A DNA stretch of 64,000 nucleotides. Source: Homarus americanus. Its lineage: Eukaryota; Arthropoda; Malacostraca; Decapoda; Nephropidae. The translations under genes and the position numbers were made by a program. The DNA lies in contig NW_024725521.1 in NCBI RefSeq assembly GCF_018991925.1, forward strand, positions 1,541,501-1,605,500. Reading direction: 5' to 3'. Below are positions 31,601-64,000 of this stretch, piece by piece. Every line of letters starts with the position of its first letter. The stretch's first letter is position 1. The notes under the pieces were generated by a model. It made no database searches. It saw only the letters and a list, made by a program, of their open reading frames with translations, and was not told the origin of the DNA.

Positions 31601-33369
31601 GCAGGGCTCCTGTGGGTGCCATCGCCCCTGCTACCCCCCTGGCAGGTCCTCTGTGGTTGCCAATTCCCCTGGTAGGGCCCCTGGAGGCCCCTGTGGGTGC
31701 CACAGACCCTAGGATAACCCCTGGGTGTACCACCGACCTTGAGAGCGATCCCAGGGGTGCCACCACCCCTAGAAGGGCCCCTGGGGGTGCAACCGCCCCT
31801 GGTAGGGCTCCTTTTGGTGCCACCACCCCTAGTAGGTCTCATGGGGCTCCTGAGCGTACCACAGATCCTAGGAGGGCTCCTGGGGGCATTTGTTTTTTCC
31901 ACTATTTAGAACAATGGGAGATGTGACTTTAAATAAATACACCGCCCATCGCATTTCTAGTATTTTCACATCATGAACAATGTAAAGGAGAATAATTATT
32001 CAACAGGAAAACATAAATTGGGGTGTTGTGCTGACTGACTGCTCTGTTCTCCTATTGGCTGAAATTTGGTGGATTTATGTTTTAGTCCACCAATCACAGT
32101 TAAGTAAGGGATTGCTGGACGTATGCAATGTATAAGACACCACGACCAAGTAAGCTATGGGGCTCCAAGGAAGGGGCGCTTCTAAGAGGGCTCCTGTTGG
32201 TGCCAGCGACACTGGGAGTGCGCCACTGCCCCTGGCAGGGCCTCAGGGAAGTCCCTTGGAGTGCTGCCGCCCTTGGCAGTACCCCAGGGGGTGCCACTGC
32301 CCCCGGTATGGCTCCTGAGTGTCACTAACCCTGAGAGGGCAGCTGGTGGTACTACCCCCATGGCAGGACCCCTGGGGGTGCCCTCCTATGGCATGGCCCC
32401 TGGGGGTGCCACACACCCTCCGGCTTGTCCTCTGGGGGGTGCCACCACCCCTGGTAGGGCCCCTGGGGGTGCCATCGCCCCTGGTAGGTCCCCTTAGTTT
32501 GCCATTTTCCCCTGGTAGGGCCCCTGCGGGTGCCACATGCCCAAGAATAACCCCTGGGTCTGCCACTGACCTCGAGAGCAATCCCAGGGGTGCCACCGTC
32601 CCTAGAATGGCCTATGGGTGTGGAACCGCCCCTGGTAGGGCCCCTTTTGGTGCCACCGCCCCTAGTAGGGCTCATGAGGCTTCTGAGCATACCACAGATC
32701 CTAGGAGAGCTCCTGGGGGCATTTTTTTTCGCTATTTAGAACAATGGGAGATATGACTTCAAATAAATACACCGCCCATTGCATTTCTAGTATTTTCACA
32801 TCATGAACAATGTAAAGGAGAATAAATATCCAACAGGAAAACATAAGTTGGGGTGTTGTGCTGACTGACTGCTCTGTTTTCCTATTGGCTGTATTGGTGG
32901 ATTTACGTTTCAATCCACCAATCACAGTTAAGTAAGGGATTGCTGGACGTATGTAATACATACGTCACCACGACCAAGAAAGCTATAGGACTCAAAGGAG
33001 GGGGCGCCTCAAAGAGGGCCCCTGGGGGTGGCACCGACACTGGGAGTGCGCCACTGCCCCTGGCAGGGCCTCAGGGAGGTCCCTTTGGAGTGCTGCCGCC
33101 CCTGGCAGGACCCCAAGGGGTGCTACCGCCCCTGGCAGGGCCTCTGGGAGGTCCCCTTGGAGTGGTGCCGCCCCTAGCAGGACCCCAGGGGGTGCCACCG
33201 CCCCCAGCATGGCTCCTGAGTGTCACTAACCCTGGGAGGGCAGATGGTGGTACTACCCCTGGGGGTGCCCTCCTATGGCTTGGCCCCTGGGGGTGCCACC
33301 CCCCCTGGTAGGGCCCCTGGCGCTACGATAACCCCTGGGTCTGCCACCGATCTTGAGAGCAACCCCATG

Positions 33370-34065
33370 GGTGCCACCGCCCCTGGAAGGGCCCCTTTTG
33401 GTGCCACCGCCCCTGGAAGGGCCCCTTTTGGTGCCACCGCCCCTGGAAGGGCCCCTTTTGGTGCCACCGCCCCTGGAAGGGCCCCTTTTGGTGCCACCGC
33501 CCCTGGAAGGGCCCCTTTTGGTGCCACCGCCCCTGGAAGGGCCCCTTTTGGTGCCACCGCCCTGGAAGGGGCCCCTTTTAGTGCCACCGCCCCTGGAAGG
33601 CCCTTTTGAAGTGCCACCGCCCCTGGAAGGGCCCCTTTGGTGCCACGCCCTGCAGTGCCACCGCCCTGGAAGGGCCTTTGGTGCCTGCCCTGGAAGGGCC
33701 CTTGCGGTGCCACCGCCCTGGAGGGCCTTGCAGTGCCACCGCCCCTGGAAGGGCCTTTTGGTGCCACCGCCCTGGAAGGGCCTTTGGTGCCACCGCCCCT
33801 GGAATTGGGTGCCCTGCGCCCCTGGAAAGGGCTTTTTTGGTGCCACCGCCCTGGAAGGGCCCTTTTGGTGCCACCGCCCCTGGAAGGGCCTTTTGTGCCA
33901 CCGCCCTGGACCACAGTGCCACCGCCCTGGAAGGCCCTTTTGGTGCCACCGCCCTGGAAGGGCACAGCAGTGCCACCGCCCCTGGAAGGGCCCCTTTTGG
34001 TGCCACCGCCCCTGGAAGGGCCCCTTTTGGTGCCACCGCCCCTGGAAGGGCCCCTTTTGGTGCCA
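33370..34065. repeat. Locally expanded 30-bp minisatellite
   Basis: From 33370 to about 33560 and again 33970-34065 the monomer is repeated with almost no change every 30 bases (ten-residue repeat GATAPGRAPF in the + frame). Between 33590 and 33960 copies are shortened by 1-4 bases, mostly in C or T runs. This makes the host unit about 550 bp longer than the others. Confidence 0.92.
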
Positions 34066-34394
34066 CCGCTACTAGTAGGTCTCATGGGGCTCCTGAGCGT
34101 ACCGCAGATCCTAGGAGGGCTCCTGGGGGCAGTTGTTTTTTTCACTATTTAGAACAATGGGAGATATATGACTTCAAATAAATATACCACCGCCCATCGC
34201 ATTTCCAGTATTTTCACATCATGAACAATGTAAAGGAGAATAATTATTTAACAGGAAAACATAAGTTGGGGTGTTGTGCTGACTGACTGCTCTATTCTCC
34301 TATTGGCTGTAATTTGGTGGATTTACATTTTAATCCACCAATCACAGTTAAGTAAGGGATTGATAGATGTATGCAATATGTACGACACCACGAT

Positions 34395-34845
34395 CAAGCC
34401 GCTGGGGGCGCTACCGTCCCTGGGAGGGTCCCTGGGTTTCACTGCTGCAATTGTGATGGCCTCTGGAAGCGCCGTCGCTCCTGGGATGTACCCTGGATTC
34501 TCCGCCATCCCTGGGATGGTCCTTGGAGGCGTGACCTCCCCTGGCAGCTTCCTTGGGGTCGCCACTGCCCTTGTCAGGACCCCTGTGGACTCCACCACCC
34601 TTGGGATGGGCCCTGGGGATGCTGATAACCCAGGGAGGGTGTCTGAAGGCGCCACTGACCCTGGGAGGACCCTTGAGGATGTTGTTGCTCATGTGAGGGT
34701 CCCTAGGGTCGCCTCCACATTTGGGAGCGCCTCTGCAAGGGCCCGTTATGGAGCTACTGCCCTTGGGTGGGCCTTTGGGACACTTTGGCTCCTGGCAGGG
34801 CTTCTGGGAATGCCGCTGCCCCTGGAAGGGCCCCTACTGTGAGTA
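34395..34845. repeat. Diverged right edge of the GC-rich array
   Basis: Monomer-like words (GCCACTGCCC, CCTGGGA-GGTCCCTGG) continue at about 30-bp spacing but with many substitutions. One + frame stays open for 188 codons (34276-34842) without any recognised domain. Diverged edges are typical of tandem arrays. Confidence 0.65.
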
Positions 34846-34889
34846 ATTAGCATTGAAAAATGTCAGTAAAATCTTTCAAGGGATATTTT

Positions 34890-35445
34890 GGCCACGAATT
34901 ACTCTGCAATCTAACCGTGGACCCCATATTCATAATCAGCAAGCTCTGGAGTACCCATACTGTGATTTTCAGCAAAATCTAATTTTTGGCCCAAAACCAC
35001 CAAAAATGTAAGTCTTACACTAGTGGTGTCAAACTCAAAACCTTTCGAGGGCTAATTCTTATTTTAATTACCCTCTTCAGGGCCAACACAAGTGCTATAT
35101 CATATATTTGCAGGATTGAAGTTTACAGCTTCACAGATTACCTTACCCAGCTTATGAGGAATACCTCATTTGGGTTTGTCTGATCTTAAGTATGTAAAAT
35201 TCATTTTACAAAATAAACATGATTCTATCTACTTCTTTCATAATTTCATGGGATGATAAATTTTACCGTCATCCCGCGGGCCACATTTGGCCCGTGGGCC
35301 ATGAGTTTGACACCCCTGGTGTAAGGCTTACATTTTTGACAGTTTTGTCCCAAAATTAGATTTTGTTGAAAATCACATTATACGTACTCCTGAGCATGCT
35401 GATATCATATATATGGTCCACTATTCGATTATGGGATAATTAGGA
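34890..35445. repeat. Large palindrome (arms about 34890-35020 and 35320-35445)
   Basis: GTGATTTTCAGCAAAATCTA, then TTTTTGGCCCAAAACC and ATGTAAGTCTTACAC on the left are mirrored by GTGTAAGGCTTACAT, CCCAAAATTAGATTTTGTTG and AAAATCACATTATACGTACT on the right, with scattered mismatches. The loop is occupied by a hAT-type MITE. GC-rich array monomers flank both sides in opposite orientation. Confidence 0.8.
35022..35318. mobile_element. hAT-type MITE
   Basis: Ends AGTGGTGTCAAACTCA (left) and TGAGTTTGACACCCCTG (right) are terminal inverted repeats of the widespread hAT type (CAGGGGTGTCAAACTC). GCGGGCCACATTTGGCCCGT lies next to the right end. About 297 bp, no transposase. Confidence 0.8.
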
Positions 35446-35660
35446 GTGGCAGCAGGGTTCCCAGGCGCCCCTAGGGGCCCTCACAGGGGCAGCAGCATCC
35501 CTAGGGGGCCCTCTCAGGGGTGGTAATGCTCCCAGGAGCCATGCCAGGGGCCTTGCAGGAGCAATGGCACTCCCAGGGGCTGCGGTACCCTCAAATGCCC
35601 TTCCAAGGGCGGTGGCGAACCCAGGGGGGCCCTGTCATGGGTGGCGGCGCCCCAAGGCCT
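35446..35660. repeat. GC-rich array monomers in reversed orientation beyond the palindrome
   Basis: CCCCTAGGGGCCCTC, CAGGGGCAGCAGC, AGGGGTGGTAATGCTCCCAG and CAGGGGC-type words match the + orientation seen at 26.7-27.2 kb, whereas 34.4-34.8 kb matches the - orientation. Diverged and short, about seven monomers. Confidence 0.65.
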
Positions 35661-37642
35661 GTACAGACGTTTACAGCCCCGTGATGGCCCAGCTTCGAGT
35701 TTACTTGCCTCACTTCCACTCACAACAGGTGCTGGGTCATCCACATACAACACACTTTGTGATAGAGGAAACCTTGTTGAAACTTGCTGTGGTGGTAACT
35801 CGATTTCATGCGTGGTGGTGCTTGTAACCCTGACCATATTGTTGTGAACATAAAACAAAACATAGCATTATAAACATTTTATGATACTGTACATTAGAAC
35901 ATATTATTATTATACAGTCATTTCCTTATTACTATACTTTATGGCACATAAGATGCAACCCCATTTCAGCAAGGAATACTGTACTATATTTTTGAAAAAA
36001 CTTGTGTATTTCCCTGCTGTAGTCATAGTTCTCTTTCATTAATATATACACTACAGTACCAGTAAATGTGAGGAATATATAAAAGTAAAACGAAAAATAC
36101 TGTACTGTAGTTTTGAAATTTTGCTACTGGACAATGAAATTTGTCAATTGTTTCGTTACATATGGGAGACAGTTCAGAATAGCGGAGATCTCTCACCCCC
36201 TCCCCCTCCTCGACACAGAAAGTTTATTTCCTTTTATGTTCTTGATGTGCATGTAATAGTAATAATAAAATAAAAGTATCTACCCAAAATTAGGAGTTGA
36301 ATAACAGCTATAATATAACTTACAGTTTGGCCTGAGTGGTATGGGGTGTGACTATAGTGATGAGTCGTGTTATTATTACAAATAAAAAATTAATATAAAA
36401 TACGGATAAAAAAAGGAATATTATCATCACATATAAAGCTACTGCCTACATGGTAAGTCAAAAGGCTGAAGCACTCTCTCAACACCACCTTTCCCAGCAC
36501 TCATAAGCCATACTACCTACCTTGCTTATGTTATTTAACAATTGTGTTACTTCAAACCATTTGTATACAATATACATCAAAATGATGCAGCTAAAACCAT
36601 TAAATAAAAGTCAAATGGAAGTTTTACACAATCATCATTTGCATCACTCCCTGCTTTGCCATAGCAATGCAGACCAGCAGGGACAATACCTCTGCCAACT
36701 CCCTAGCAACCCCCCACACTGCACCTTCCTCCTGCTCACCCACTGAGCCAGCTAACTCACATGTTAAGATATTAATATTCCTTTTACATGTTTGACCTTT
36801 GACAATTATTTCTGCTATGGACTTTTTTTGCACAATATGTATACAGGATGTTGTGTGCATGTAAATTGAGTTAAATACAAGTTGAGAAACAACCACAACA
36901 CCTCACAGCTTGGCCTGGTGCTTGCAGTGACTAGTCTAACTTGTCTACAATGTTGCCAGTAATGTTAACAGATGCAAATGTGATAAGAAAGTTATCTATA
37001 AATCTTTGTTTGTAACAAGTATTTGTAGATTTAAAGATAAATGTTGCAGGTATGACATTAACAGACAGTAATGCATATCTCTGAAGAATTAGGTGCCTGC
37101 CATACGGATGCCAACCTTCTTAGGTTATCATCAGTCCAGTACAGTAGTTAAAAATCCAGCTTTTATATTTACAATTATTCACTTTTTTTAGTTACTGTAA
37201 TTAATAATTATGTGTTTAAGTAAGCAATAACATATTTTTAATTCTGGATTTGGGCTAGGTAGAATTTGGCCTAATGTAGACAGCAACTGGGGGATTCATT
37301 AGCCTACGGGAGACAGCAACTGGGGGATTCATTAGCCTATGGGAGACAGCAACTGGGGAAATCATTAGCCTATGGGTGACAGCATCTGGGGGAATCATTA
37401 GCCTGCGGGAGACAGCTACTTTACACATAGGATGCAGGGTGACTTTTTTGCAATTTTTCAGACAAAAAAAGTGACTTATACTGTATGCCATAAAATATGA
37501 TATATACTACTTTGGAAATTAACAGTGAAAAGAAAGATTCAAAACAGTTACATATGATTTTTCCTGATTATAGATTATAGCATGGTTAAAAAATTAACAG
37601 TGAAAAAAAGAAATAAAACATCAAGAGCTGTTTAAAAGTGAT
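35661..37642. other. Intergenic region between the array and the 3' end of CIT
   Basis: 35661-35830 gives a - strand open frame (114 codons, 35514-35858) with no recognised domain. The rest is AT-rich sequence with nothing clear apart from the 33-bp minisatellite at 37276-37425. The CIT 3' UTR should occupy part of it. Confidence 0.5.
37276..37425. repeat. 33-bp minisatellite, about 4-5 copies
   Basis: GACAGCAACTGGGGGATTCA followed by TTAGCCTATGGGA recurs every 33 bases with a few substitutions. In one - frame it reads as an 11-residue repeat (SRRLMNPPVAV), a by-product. Confidence 0.92.
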
Positions 37643-63846
<26,204 letters not shown>

Positions 63847-64000
63847 CTATAAACATATCAAACAATTTTGGTTCTAAAGGCATTATGGACTAACTAATTA
63901 TCAAACTAAAGCTAATTGTTGTTTATCAGTTAAGTAGTGCTGATTTTATTAGTGCAAGGTACAAACAAATGAGTCAGCCACAAAACTGCTTTACATTTCG

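Larger units (their letters stand above)
26318..34845. repeat. GC-rich higher-order satellite array, about ten ~850-bp units with an internal orientation switch
   Basis: Each unit is a ~300-bp AT-rich linker plus ~500 bp of ~30-bp GC-rich monomers (core GTGCCACC, GCCCCTGG, AGGGCCCCT). Linkers lie at about 26380-26680, 27220-27535 and 28070-28385 in one orientation, then 28575-28890, 29430-29700, 30190-30495, 31030-31335, 31885-32180, 32725-33010 and 34125-34395 in the other. Monomers at equivalent places in different units match better than neighbouring monomers, so whole units were amplified. Open frames of 60-290 codons exist in several frames on both strands, because the monomer is a multiple of 3 and stop-free; the longest start at GTG rather than ATG. 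I therefore do not call genes here. Confidence 0.93.

Noticed and set aside
26622..34145. Proline- or glycine-rich proteins (up to 290 codons) in the GC-rich array
   Set aside because: Long open frames exist in several frames on both strands, the main ones start at GTG, and the period is a stop-free multiple of 3. No splice or ATG context supports a gene.
34276..34842. 188-codon + strand ORF at the array edge
   Set aside because: Follows diverged 30-bp monomers, the first 30 codons are linker sequence, and no domain or splice signals were recognised.
26318..34845. CRISPR array
   Set aside because: The repeats are contiguous, without unique spacers, and the genome is eukaryotic.
35514..35858. 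Possible 114-codon - strand gene (VSTRFPLSQSVLYVDD...)
   Set aside because: Half of the frame is array monomers and the remainder has no recognisable family. Left unannotated for lack of support.

Overview
This is a eukaryotic, intron-rich, AT-rich window dominated by repeats, most likely from an arthropod and probably a decapod crustacean. The support is interstitial TTAGG-type (arthropod telomere-like) motifs, a DIRS-like tyrosine recombinase, abundant TA microsatellites and several transposon families in introns, and three conserved animal genes whose exons can be joined in phase by eye. The species assignment is inference.

Layout. (1) 1-10.4 kb, + strand: the 3' two thirds of a USP12/USP46-type deubiquitinase (six coding exons; the catalytic-Cys exons lie upstream of the window). 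Its introns carry MITEs, Tigger/pogo and mariner-type transposase relics, a LINE 3' end, a tRNA-derived SINE and two long TA microsatellites. (2) 10.4-16.6 kb: intergenic, with a RTE-like LINE relic, a DIRS-like tyrosine-recombinase pseudogene, a 58-bp inverted repeat and two oppositely oriented CR1-like LINE 3' ends. (3) 16.6-24.2 kb, + strand: complete SPCS3 (signal peptidase complex subunit 3; four coding exons, 180 aa). An inverted pair of UPRE-like TGACGTGT motifs lies about 80-100 bp upstream of its ATG. Its first intron holds a long inverted-repeat element, TTAGG-like clusters and a piggyBac-like MITE flanked by TTAA. (4) 24.2-37.6 kb: intergenic between convergent genes. It is dominated by a GC-rich higher-order array at 26.3-34.9 kb: about ten copies of a roughly 850-bp unit, each with a ~300-bp AT-rich linker plus a ~30-bp minisatellite. 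The units are head-to-head around 28.4 kb, and monomer orientation flips again across a fold-back with a hAT MITE in its centre at 34.9-35.4 kb. (5) 37.6-63.8 kb, - strand: 34 coding exons (1,731 codons plus stop) of citron Rho-interacting kinase, from the kinase C-lobe through coiled coil, C1, PH and CNH domains to the stop codon; the 5' end lies beyond the window.

The three genes are housekeeping or cell-division functions (ubiquitin removal, ER signal-peptide cleavage, cytokinesis) and do not form a pathway. The most unusual feature is the inverted higher-order GC-rich array. Its long open frames exist in several frames on both strands and often start at GTG, so I read it as non-coding satellite-like DNA rather than a gene family.
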